NCBI RefSeq assembly: GCF_001598555.1
Contig: NZ_BCZE01000049.1
Coordinates: forward strand, 1-64,000
Reading direction: 5' to 3'
Origin: Novosphingobium rosa NBRC 15208
GTDB taxonomy: Bacteria; Pseudomonadota; Alphaproteobacteria; Sphingomonadales; Sphingomonadaceae
Length of the DNA: 64,000 nucleotides
The notes under the pieces were generated by a model, which saw nothing but the letters and a program-made list of their open reading frames with translations, ran no database searches and was not told where the DNA came from. The stretch's first letter is position 1. Every line of letters starts with the position of its first letter. Both the position numbers and the translations under genes were made by a program. Shown here in pieces: positions 26,111 to 33,234 of the stretch.

Positions 26111-26158
26111 GGGGATGGAGTTCCCCCGATAACCGCCGCAAAGGCTGATGACTCCTAC
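26111..26158 (+). ncRNA. Fluoride riboswitch controlling the crcB operon
   Basis: Close match to the fluoride aptamer: GGGG, loop AUGGAGUU, CCCC(C), then GAUAACCGCC, P2 GCC/GGC, and the 3' end GGCUGAUGACUCCUAC. Loop GGAGU (26117-26121) pairs perfectly with ACUCC (26151-26155) to make the pseudoknot. An alternative hairpin can take the 3' end: CCUACC (26154-26159) with GGUAGG (26179-26184). A weak promoter (TTGCGG 26069, 18-bp spacer, TACGTT 26093) precedes it. Confidence 0.92.
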
Positions 26159-26217
26159 CTTGCGTCAATCTTGATGCGGGTAGGCTTGCGTCCGGGCCTC
26201 CCGCTGGGAGACTTGTG

Positions 26218-26250
26218 ATGAAGCCTGCCGTGACTGCTCTTCCATGCTGA
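26218..26250 (+). CDS. Ten-codon leader peptide coupled to crcB
   Basis: ATG at 26218 opens a 10-codon frame (MKPAVTALPC) whose TGA (26248-26250) overlaps the ATG at 26250 of crcB. It has the only good Shine-Dalgarno in the leader, GGGAG at 26206-26210. That GGGAG is paired in a CTCCC/GGGAG hairpin (26198-26210). Translation of the leader would deliver ribosomes to crcB. Confidence 0.55.
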   Translation: MKPAVTALPC

Positions 26251-26645
26251 TGACCTCGATCTGGATCGCCATCGGTGGCGCGCTGGGCACGCTGGCGCGC
26301 TTCTGGCTCAATCTGCTGGTCACGGCGCGTCTGGGTGAAACGATGCCCTGGGGCACCATCCTCATCAATGTGACCGGCTCCTTTGCTATTGGCCTGTTTG
26401 CCGCGGCGACTGACGCGCATGGGCGCTTTCCGGTCTCGCCCGACATGCGCCTGTTTCTGATCGTGGGCCTATGTGGCGGCTATACGACCTTTTCCTCTTT
26501 CAGCCTGCAAACCATCACCCTGTTTGAAACCGGCGAGGGTCTGCGCGCTGGCGCCAATGTCCTGCTCTCGGTCTTCCTGTGTCTCATTGCGGTCTGGGTC
26601 GGGCTCAACGCGCCCGAAGGCCTCGAAAAACTCATAAGGAAATGA
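26250..26645 (+). CDS. crcB: CrcB/Fluc fluoride channel
   Basis: A 131-residue four-helix membrane protein. Dual-topology Fluc dimers form fluoride-selective channels that let fluoride leave the cell. It keeps IAIGGALGTLARFWLNLL, GTILINVTGSFAIG (the conserved Asn) and GLCGGYTTFSSFSLQT (the phenylalanine box and central sodium-site region). Start at 26250 is preferred because it overlaps the leader peptide stop; an ATG at 26244 lacks a Shine-Dalgarno. First main gene of the plus-strand fluoride operon. Confidence 0.92.
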   Translation: MTSIWIAIGGALGTLARFWLNLLVTARLGETMPWGTILINVTGSFAIGLFAAATDAHGRFPVSPDMRLFLIVGLCGGYTTFSSFSLQTITLFETGEGLRAGANVLLSVFLCLIAVWVGLNAPEGLEKLIRK

Positions 26646-26649
26646 TGCC

Positions 26650-27468
26650 ATGAAACTTCTGGCCATACTCGTGGGCGCGGACGGCACCGCTGCCTGTCTC
26701 GATGCTGCCACCACCCTTGCTCGCGCAGCCGATGTTCCCCAGATCGAGGCGCTCAATGTCGAGGTCGATCCTGAAAGGCTGGTCGCCGCCAGCGAGGAAA
26801 TCGACATCCAGCGCCTGCGCGAGAGTCATGAAGGAAGCGCCCAGCAGCGATCGGCCGCCGTCCACGCCGCCTATGCCGCCTGGTTTGCCGATGCCCATGA
26901 GGATGCCGCCAGGGTCGAATGGAAATCAGTAGTCGGCGCAGAAGCCGAGACCGTGAAGGCCGAGGCGGCGCAGGCCGATGTTGTGGTGATCGTTATGGCG
27001 CGCGAGGGGAGCATGGACGGCTCCGATGCGCTTGAGGCCGCGATCTTTGGCTCCGGCAAGCCCACGCTGCTGGTTCCCGCCGACTGGCGCGCAGGCAAGC
27101 GCAAGCATTTCGATCATGTGGTGGTCGCCCTGAGCAACACCGAGATCGCCGAGCACGCCATTGCCGGGTCGGCCACGATCCTGCGTAAGGCAACGCGGGT
27201 GACAGCACTGCGCATCGGGAGCGAGGATGATCCGGCGACCGGCCTGATCTCCGACATTGAGGCGCTGGGCATCACGCCCGAGCTGCATATCGTCGCCCGG
27301 GGCGAAGGCGACCTCGGCGAGCAGATCGCCAGCGAAGCGCAGGCTTTGGGCGCGGATCTCATTGTGGCGGGCGCCTATCGTCATGGGGAGATCATTGAAT
27401 GGCTCGCCGGCGGTACGACCCGGCATTTGCTGGCGGCCGCCAAATTGCCGCTGCTGCTGGCCCACTGA
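26650..27468 (+). CDS. Tandem universal stress protein
   Basis: A 272-residue protein of two Usp domains (about 1-145 and 150-272). The second ends with GADLIVAGAYRHGEIIEWLAGGTTRHLLAAAKLPLLLAH in parts, the G-x2-G-x9-G(S/T) nucleotide-binding pattern in variant form. Usp genes are among those reported near fluoride riboswitches. Four bp after the crcB stop, so cotranslated. Its exact role is unknown. Confidence 0.9.
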   Translation: MKLLAILVGADGTAACLDAATTLARAADVPQIEALNVEVDPERLVAASEEIDIQRLRESHEGSAQQRSAAVHAAYAAWFADAHEDAARVEWKSVVGAEAETVKAEAAQADVVVIVMAREGSMDGSDALEAAIFGSGKPTLLVPADWRAGKRKHFDHVVVALSNTEIAEHAIAGSATILRKATRVTALRIGSEDDPATGLISDIEALGITPELHIVARGEGDLGEQIASEAQALGADLIVAGAYRHGEIIEWLAGGTTRHLLAAAKLPLLLAH

Positions 27469-27471
27469 CCG

Positions 27472-28083
27472 ATGCGGTTGATCCTGGTAGGCCATGGGCA
27501 AAGCACCGCCAATGCCGCAGGCGCTTTTACCGGCGGCGATGATGTGGCCCTGACCCGCAAGGGGCAATCAGAGGCCGAAGACACCGCCCGCCGCCTCCAT
27601 GAGGCCGGACTGGTTCCAACGCGGATCTTCTGCTCGCCCCTCTCCCGCTGTGTCCAGAGCGCATCGATCATCGCGAAAGGCCTCAGCTTGAAGCATCTTA
27701 CGCCGGCTCCCCTCCCTGGGCTGCGCGAGCGCGATTACGGTCAGCTCACCGGCATGAATAAGGCCGATGCGGGGCAGCAATTCGGCGCGGCACAGGTGCG
27801 GATCTGGCGCCGCTCCTATGCCATTGCGCCGCCCGGCGGCGAGAGCCTGCGCGATACCGCCGCCCGCGTGCTCTGCGCCTATGTGACCGACATTCTTCCT
27901 GCCGTACTCAGTGAAGGCCCGGTGCTGGTCGTGGCGCATGGCAACAGCCTGCGGGCCCTGGCGATGACGCTGGACGGCCTTAATGCCCGCCAGGTCGAAG
28001 ACCTGGAGATCGCGACGGGGCAAGCCCTCGTCTACACGCTCGCTGCCACCAGTCGCATCGTTGCACGCACCACCCTCATCTAA
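27472..28083 (+). CDS. Histidine phosphatase / phosphoglycerate-mutase-like enzyme with altered RHG motif
   Basis: A 203-residue protein of the histidine phosphatase superfamily closest to cofactor-dependent phosphoglycerate mutase (FTGGDDVALTRKGQSEA, LRERDYGQLTGMNKAD, AHGNSLRAL). The N-terminal motif reads LVGHGQSTAN (about 6-15), so Gly7 replaces the arginine of the usual RHG; His8, the phosphorylated residue, is kept. The gene lies between usp and enolase, so a glycolytic mutase role (3-PG to 2-PG) is likely. The Arg-to-Gly change could lower activity or alter substrate and anion sensitivity. Confidence 0.85.
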   Translation: MRLILVGHGQSTANAAGAFTGGDDVALTRKGQSEAEDTARRLHEAGLVPTRIFCSPLSRCVQSASIIAKGLSLKHLTPAPLPGLRERDYGQLTGMNKADAGQQFGAAQVRIWRRSYAIAPPGGESLRDTAARVLCAYVTDILPAVLSEGPVLVVAHGNSLRALAMTLDGLNARQVEDLEIATGQALVYTLAATSRIVARTTLI

Positions 28084-28093
28084 GGAATACCGC

Positions 28094-29380
28094 ATGCCGA
28101 CCATCGCCGATCTGTGCGCTCTTGAAATCCTCGATTCTCGTGGCCACCCGACCTTGCAGGTGACCCTTCGCCTTGATGATGGAACCTGCGCGAGCGCCTC
28201 CGTACCGTCAGGGGCATCGACTGGAGCCAATGAAGCTGTCGAACTGCGTGATGGCGATCCGGCGCGTTATGGCGGCCTGGGCGTGCGCAAGGCCATCACC
28301 CATGTTGAGGGCGAGATCGCTACGGCGCTGCGCGGGATGGCTGTCGATGACCAGGAGACAATCGACCAGACCATGATCGATCTCGATGGCACTGACAACA
28401 AGGCAAGGCTCGGCGCCAATGCCATCCTGGGCGTATCGATGGCAGCAGCCAGAGTGCGGGCCAAGATCATCGGGCTGCCGCTCTACGCGAGCCTGAGTGA
28501 TCGCGGTGGCCGGCAACTGCCCATGCCCTGCATGAACGTGCTCAACGGCGGGAAACATGCCGACAGTGGCCTCGACTTTCAGGAGTTCATGATCGTGCCG
28601 GTCGGCGCGCCCAGCTTTGCCGAGGCAATGCGCTACGGATCTCAAACCTACGGCGCCTTGCGCAAGATCCTGCATGATCGAAAGCTGGCAACTTCGGTGG
28701 GCGACGAAGGCGGCTTTGCCCCCGCTCTGCCCGACAATGAAGCCGCCTGCGAGGTGATCGTCGAGGCCATCACCGCCGCCGGCTTCCGACCGGGCGAGGA
28801 TGTGGCGATCGCGCTCGATCCCGCAGCCTCCTCCTTTGGCGGCGATGGCAGCTACAATCTCGAGCGCTCAGGCAAAGGCCATCTGGGCCGCGCTGCCATG
28901 CTGGCGCTCTACGGGCGATGGATCGATGCCTACCCCATCGTCTCAATTGAGGATGGCTTTGCCGAAGACGATTGGCAGGGATTTCAAAACCAGATGACGG
29001 CGCAGGGCGACCGCATTCAGATTGTGGGTGATGATCTGCTGGTCACCAACCCGCGCTTCATTGCCAGGGCCATCGAGCAGCGCGCCGTCAACGCCCTGCT
29101 GGTAAAGCTCAACCAGATCGGCACTGTTACCGAAGCGATCGCGGCCACGCGCATGGCGCAGCAGGCAGGCTGGGCCGCCATGGTTTCGCATCGCTCAGGC
29201 GAAACAACCGATGATTTCATTGCCGATTTTGCTGTGGCTTTAGGCGCGGGACAGATCAAATCCGGCGCGCCATGTCGGGGGGAGCGCCTAGCCAAGTACA
29301 ACCGGCTGATGGCGATCGAGCGCGAGCTTGGCAATGCAGCCAGCTTTGGCAGTCCGTTCTCCCGGCAGGTCGCACAGTGA
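28094..29380 (+). CDS. eno: Enolase (second copy, fluoride operon)
   Basis: A 428-residue enolase, full family length, converting 2-phosphoglycerate to phosphoenolpyruvate. All catalytic elements are visible: SGASTGANEAVELRDGD (loop 1), GDEGGFAP with the catalytic Glu (about residue 204), SIEDGFAEDDW (Mg ligands), LVKLNQIGT with the catalytic Lys (about 337) and SHRSGETTDD. Enolase is the classic fluoride-inhibited enzyme (fluoride-phosphate-Mg complex). A riboswitch-driven extra copy would either raise the enzyme level or supply a less sensitive form. AAGGAA precedes the ATG at 28094. Confidence 0.95.
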   Translation: MPTIADLCALEILDSRGHPTLQVTLRLDDGTCASASVPSGASTGANEAVELRDGDPARYGGLGVRKAITHVEGEIATALRGMAVDDQETIDQTMIDLDGTDNKARLGANAILGVSMAAARVRAKIIGLPLYASLSDRGGRQLPMPCMNVLNGGKHADSGLDFQEFMIVPVGAPSFAEAMRYGSQTYGALRKILHDRKLATSVGDEGGFAPALPDNEAACEVIVEAITAAGFRPGEDVAIALDPAASSFGGDGSYNLERSGKGHLGRAAMLALYGRWIDAYPIVSIEDGFAEDDWQGFQNQMTAQGDRIQIVGDDLLVTNPRFIARAIEQRAVNALLVKLNQIGTVTEAIAATRMAQQAGWAAMVSHRSGETTDDFIADFAVALGAGQIKSGAPCRGERLAKYNRLMAIERELGNAASFGSPFSRQVAQ

Positions 29381-29399
29381 AATTAATCGCTGTGAATAT

Positions 29400-29429
29400 T
29401 TGACATGTAACTACCGCTACATCTATATC
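29400..29429 (+). promoter_or_regulatory. Promoter immediately before the ChrB-N gene
   Basis: TTGACA (29400-29405), an 18-bp spacer and TATATC (29424-29429). Only 6 nt separate the -10 from the ATG at 29436, so the mRNA should be leaderless. ATGTA/TACAT dyad arms within the spacer may be an operator. Confidence 0.65.
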
Positions 29430-29435
29430 CGACTC

Positions 29436-29978
29436 ATGACGACAATCTCGTGGATACTCCTGACGTATAAAGTCCCCGCTGAGCCGGCTCGTGGCAGGGT
29501 CGGCGTATGGCGCAAGATCAAGGCGATGGGCGCGGTTTATCTCCAGAACGGGGTGTGCCTGCTGCCACGCACCGACGATCATCTGCGCCGCCTCAAGATG
29601 CTGGAGCATGAGATCGCCTCCCTCGAGGGGGAGTCGGTGCTGCTCGAGACCATGGGACTGGACACGGCTCAGGAAGAGAAAGTGATCGCCCGCTTCCGTG
29701 CCGACCGCGACGAGGAGTACCGGGAATTTCTAGGAAAATGTGCCGACTTCGAGGCTGAAATCGCCAAGGAGACGGCTGACGAGCATTTCACCTATGCCGA
29801 GCTTGAGGAAAACGATGAGGACCTCAAGAAACTGCGGTCCTGGATCGCCAAGATCACCAAGCTCGACTTCTATGGCGGGCATTTGAAGGACGAAGCCGCC
29901 AGGCGCCTCGCCCAGTGTGAGGTCCTGCTCGATACCTATGCCCGCCAGGTCTTCGAGGCGCAGGACGAAAACCGATAG
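29436..29978 (+). CDS. ChrB N-terminal-domain protein
   Basis: A 180-residue protein matching the N-terminal domain of the chromate resistance regulator ChrB: ISWILLTYKVPAEPARGRVGVWRKIKAMGAVYLQNGVCLLP in parts, then EHEIASLEGESVLLE, and a basic tail region KLDFYGGHLKDEAARRLAQCE. The ChrB C-terminal rhodanese-like domain is absent and no chrA transporter follows. It could sense an oxyanion or act as a stand-alone regulator. It has its own promoter, separate from the riboswitch operon. Confidence 0.8.
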   Translation: MTTISWILLTYKVPAEPARGRVGVWRKIKAMGAVYLQNGVCLLPRTDDHLRRLKMLEHEIASLEGESVLLETMGLDTAQEEKVIARFRADRDEEYREFLGKCADFEAEIAKETADEHFTYAELEENDEDLKKLRSWIAKITKLDFYGGHLKDEAARRLAQCEVLLDTYARQVFEAQDENR

Positions 29979-30017
29979 GCTGTCCGCCGGGCAGCTCATA
30001 GCCAAAGGGATTGTGCG

Positions 30018-30608
30018 ATGACACAGCCGGACGCGCGCCTGCGCGATGCCGTGGCGATCGTTGCGTTCGCCAACTTCACCTATTTCGGGGTTGAATTCAC
30101 CGTTGCCCAGCTGATCGGCTCGGTCTCCCTCCTGGCCGACAGCGCGGACTTTTTCGAGGACGCTGCTGTCAATCTGCTGATCTCTGCTTCCTTAGGCTGG
30201 TCTCTCAAACACCGCGCCCGGGTGGGCATGTTCCTGTCTTTTGTTCTGCTGCTCCCTGCTTTGGCCTTTCTTTGGACGCTGTGGCACAAATTATCGGCGC
30301 CTGTCGTCCCCTCTCCTCTGGTTCTGGGTCTGACGGGCGGAGGCGCGCTGGTTATCAATCTGGGCTGTGCCTTCCTGCTCGCCCGCTATCGCCATCACGC
30401 CGGCAGTCTGACGCGGGCGGCCTTTCTCTCGGCGCGCAACGACGTGCTGGCCAACATCGGCATCATCGCGGCAAGCGGGATCACCGCCCTCACCCTGTCG
30501 ATCTGGCCCGACATCATCGTGGGGTTCGTGATCGCCTGGCTCAATCTCGATGCCGCCAAGCAGGTCTGGACAGCGGCACGGTCCGAACATCTCAGCGCGG
30601 AGGCATGA
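30018..30608 (+). CDS. Cation-diffusion-facilitator-like transporter
   Basis: A 196-residue membrane protein with about six hydrophobic helices. SADFFEDAAVN and FLSARNDVLANIGIIAA occupy the places of the two metal-site helices of CDF proteins (HxxxD types), with changed ligands. The cytoplasmic C-terminal domain of classical CDFs is missing. The transported ion cannot be told. AAAGGGA lies before the ATG; its stop touches the start of the EEP gene. Confidence 0.75.
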   Translation: MTQPDARLRDAVAIVAFANFTYFGVEFTVAQLIGSVSLLADSADFFEDAAVNLLISASLGWSLKHRARVGMFLSFVLLLPALAFLWTLWHKLSAPVVPSPLVLGLTGGGALVINLGCAFLLARYRHHAGSLTRAAFLSARNDVLANIGIIAASGITALTLSIWPDIIVGFVIAWLNLDAAKQVWTAARSEHLSAEA

Positions 30609-30609
30609 C

Positions 30610-31410
30610 ATGCGCATCATGAGCTACAATACCCTGTTTGGCGGCTTCGACGGCGCAGACGACACCAGGGCGCGCCTACAGCGCGACATCATCCGCGAGG
30701 CTGCTCCTGACATTCTGTTGATCCAGGAACTTAAGGGTTTTCTCGATGATGGCAGCGCCCGTCTTTACGATCTGGAGCGCTCACTCGGGTTGCGCGCCTT
30801 GGTGGCGGCTGCCCCGAGGACCGGTCAGAACGTGGGCGTGATGGTGGCTCCCCACGTCGACATCCTGTCCTTTGAACCCGACTCAGCGCATTTCCACCAC
30901 GCGGCGGCAAGGGCCAGTCTGCGGGTGCCGGGCCTGGACGCTCCGCTCACGGTCGTCAGTGTTCATCTCTGTCCGAACGGCACGCCGGTTCGCCTGCGCG
31001 AAGTAAGCTATCTCTACAATGATGCCGACGCGAATGGACTGGCCATCGTGGGAGGAGATTTCAATTCTCTGGCACCGGGCGATCCGGAGCCGACCGATCT
31101 CGATAGGCTGCCTGCCCATTTTCGGGCGCGCTACGTCGACCTCAATGGCTGGATGGATCGCAGCCCGATTGCAACGCTGCTTCAGGCAGGCTTTGTCGAT
31201 CTGGGCGCATCGATCGGTGACCGCCGCCGCACTGTTCCTGGTGCCGGTTTTCCCGCAACCGAATTTGTAGAGTTCAGATCAGACTATCTGCTGGCCTCTC
31301 CCAAACTGGCAGCCATGGCTATGATTTATGGGACGGTCGACCAGAAGACCGCCGGCCGAGCTTCCGATCATTATCCTGTCTATGCCGACTTTTTGCTCGA
31401 CCAACCATGA
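30610..31410 (+). CDS. Endonuclease/exonuclease/phosphatase-family protein
   Basis: A 266-residue Mg-dependent EEP-fold enzyme. Motifs in order: RIMSYNTLFGG (Asn), ILLIQELKG (catalytic Glu), VSVHLCPNG, AIVGGDFNSL (Asp/Asn) and ASDHYPVYADF (Asp-His). No signal peptide, so it acts in the cytoplasm. Substrate unknown (nucleic acid, phosphoinositide-like or other phosphodiester). Translationally coupled to the CDF gene. Another phosphoryl-transfer enzyme in the fluoride island. Confidence 0.88.
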   Translation: MRIMSYNTLFGGFDGADDTRARLQRDIIREAAPDILLIQELKGFLDDGSARLYDLERSLGLRALVAAAPRTGQNVGVMVAPHVDILSFEPDSAHFHHAAARASLRVPGLDAPLTVVSVHLCPNGTPVRLREVSYLYNDADANGLAIVGGDFNSLAPGDPEPTDLDRLPAHFRARYVDLNGWMDRSPIATLLQAGFVDLGASIGDRRRTVPGAGFPATEFVEFRSDYLLASPKLAAMAMIYGTVDQKTAGRASDHYPVYADFLLDQP

Positions 31411-31514
31411 TGCTGACCGTTGATATAGACGCTCTGGGGGAGACCGTTCTCAAAGGGAATCTGGTCAGCTGACCCTCGGCGCGCCGCTTTGATTGCATGC
31501 TCAATATGGTCGCC

Positions 31515-31566
31515 CCACCGGCCAAACTACATGGGAGGGTCGTATTGACCTTAGTCTGGCCGGTGG
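31515..31566. repeat. Inverted repeat between convergent genes
   Basis: CCACCGGCCA (31515-31524) and TGGCCGGTGG (31557-31566) are perfect 10-bp inverted arms 32 bp apart, lying between the convergent EEP and SSB genes. It may be a two-way terminator or an old junction. The rest of 31411-31615 shows nothing. Confidence 0.5.
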
Positions 31567-31615
31567 AACATCGAAAACTCAATTGCGGCAAAAACGCAGA
31601 TCGGCAGTAGGGTTC

Positions 31616-31936
31616 CTACTGTTCATTCGCCGCCCTTGCCAGCACGGAAAAGCTGTCAACAATCAACTCTGTGCGATAGGCAGCCTCGGTTCCCTCCCCA
31701 TGGCTGCTCTCCCGGACCCGTCCGGTGATATGTACAAGGTCGCCCTTTTCGACAGCCTCCATCTGCTCACGGACGTTGGAAAAGCCCGTTACGCTGTTCC
31801 AATGCGTGTCGGTCTTCCACCCTTCCCCGTCGCGCCGGTTATAGTTGGACGCCACCTGCACATAGGCAACCTTATCGCGCAGCGTGATCTTGCCGATCCG
31901 GCCGATGATCCGAAATTCCGCGATGTTCTGGGGCAT
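31616..31936 (-). CDS. ssb: Single-stranded DNA-binding protein
   Basis: A 106-residue OB-fold protein (EFRIIGRIGKITLRDKVAYVQVAS, cited in parts; WKTDTHWNSVTGFSN; GDLVHITGRVRES). GGAG lies 7 nt before the ATG at 31936; an upstream in-frame ATG gives an unlikely N-terminus. It is much shorter than chromosomal SSB and lacks the acidic C-terminal tip (DDDIPF) that recruits partners. Protects plasmid ssDNA in replication or transfer. Confidence 0.88.
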   Translation of the reverse strand: MPQNIAEFRIIGRIGKITLRDKVAYVQVASNYNRRDGEGWKTDTHWNSVTGFSNVREQMEAVEKGDLVHITGRVRESSHGEGTEAAYRTELIVDSFSVLARAANEQ

Positions 31937-32167
31937 GTGCGTCTCCATGGGTTGTGGATGATGAAGGCGGCAGGGGCCGCCCAACCGGCGCTCCCCGCCA
32001 TAGTGGCGAGCGCGCAATCGCGGCTAGGCCGCCGCCAGCTCGGCAGACCGAAGCAGGCACCAACCGCGCGCAGTCCCCACCCGGTGCCGACGTTGCCCGC
32101 AGGGCATCGTGCTGGTGGATCATGACGAAGATGATGATCGCCCCGCCGCCAAGAAGCGCACGAGCCC

Positions 32168-33034
32168 TCACGCGCGCGGCGCCAGCCTAGCCATAAGCGC
32201 GTCGTTCCAGTCGCCGCCTGGCGGCGGCGGAACGATGTCGAGCGTCCGCCCGTTAGCGGTCAGATTTTCACGCCCGCGCTCGATCCCTTTGGCCGCGGCC
32301 TTGCCATGCTGCGAGTAGATCGCCACGCGCCGAACATGGTCGGGGATGTAGATCTCGCGGTAGCGCTCGACGCCGCACACCGCCGCGCAGCCGGGCAGAT
32401 CACATAGGTCCATCGCGGATTGGGCATCCTCAAAGCCTTCGGCCAGATTCATGGTCTCGTCTGGCGGTGTGCCGAGTTGGATCACGCTGCCATGCGTGTC
32501 GCCCAGCGTCCGTTTCGCTCCATCGAGGCATCGCGCTTTCTGTCCATCCGGGTCGAGAAAGATCCGCAGCAAAGCGCGCAGCAGGGGGCCCTCATACATG
32601 GGCAAGAGCAGCGCCGGCAGGCGGAGCTTGCGCCCGCCTTCATAAGTCAGAGCCGACGGGGTGAAACGCGCCGACGGCACACCGCCAATACCACGCCGTT
32701 CGAGGTAGAGTTGGCCGGGAGTTCCGGGCGTTGCCCGCGCCATGCCCCAGATGCTCGCCACCAGCGGCATCAGGTCGCGTGGCGGTTTCTCTGGTTCAAC
32801 ATTTGCGCCGCGCACCGAAGGATTGAGCCGCAGATCCCGCAGCGCCGCCAGGATCGCATCTTGTTTGCAGCCCGCGAAGCAGTGGAACAGCACAGCCTGC
32901 CGGCCGGGCGTCACCGAGAGCGAGGCGCGCCCATCTGCATGAGCGGGGCAGCGCACCATCCCATGCTTGCGGTGCCATGTGCCCTTCAGATCTCGAACGA
33001 TCTGGCGCGCGGCGGTTTCCGGCGTGTTGGTCAT
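32168..33034 (-). CDS. Plasmid primase-like Toprim protein with CHC2-type zinc finger
   Basis: A 288-residue protein. Residues about 20-70 carry a CHC2-type zinc finger (VRCPAHADGRASLSV, then LFHCFAGCKQDAI). Residues about 190-270 form a Toprim domain (LAEGFEDAQSAMDL with the metal-binding Glu, then VAIYSQHGKAA where Toprim has DxD-like residues). Such proteins prime plasmid or transferred strand synthesis. ATG at 33034 is preferred; a longer frame starts at 33238 but would overlap the neighbouring gene. Confidence 0.85.
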   Translation of the reverse strand: MTNTPETAARQIVRDLKGTWHRKHGMVRCPAHADGRASLSVTPGRQAVLFHCFAGCKQDAILAALRDLRLNPSVRGANVEPEKPPRDLMPLVASIWGMARATPGTPGQLYLERRGIGGVPSARFTPSALTYEGGRKLRLPALLLPMYEGPLLRALLRIFLDPDGQKARCLDGAKRTLGDTHGSVIQLGTPPDETMNLAEGFEDAQSAMDLCDLPGCAAVCGVERYREIYIPDHVRRVAIYSQHGKAAAKGIERGRENLTANGRTLDIVPPPPGGDWNDALMARLAPRA

Positions 33035-33234
33035 GAGTCCCGTATACAATATAGACCAAGTGGGACGCCAGCGGTTTTTGCGCCATGCCGTCGCTTTGCT
33101 CCCTCTGGGGAGCATTCCGGCGCCGTAAGGCGACGGTCCCGACCTCAAGGTCTGCGCTGGTTTGGCGAGCAAAGTCGCCGCTTTGCCGATAGGTCGGCCC
33201 GTCAGGGGGTAACGCATGGGCCGACCAGGCCCAT

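Noticed and set aside
31872-32171. 99-codon minus-strand frame upstream of ssb
   Set aside because: It overlaps the ssb start in another frame and lacks a recognisable domain; the hydrophobic start could be chance.
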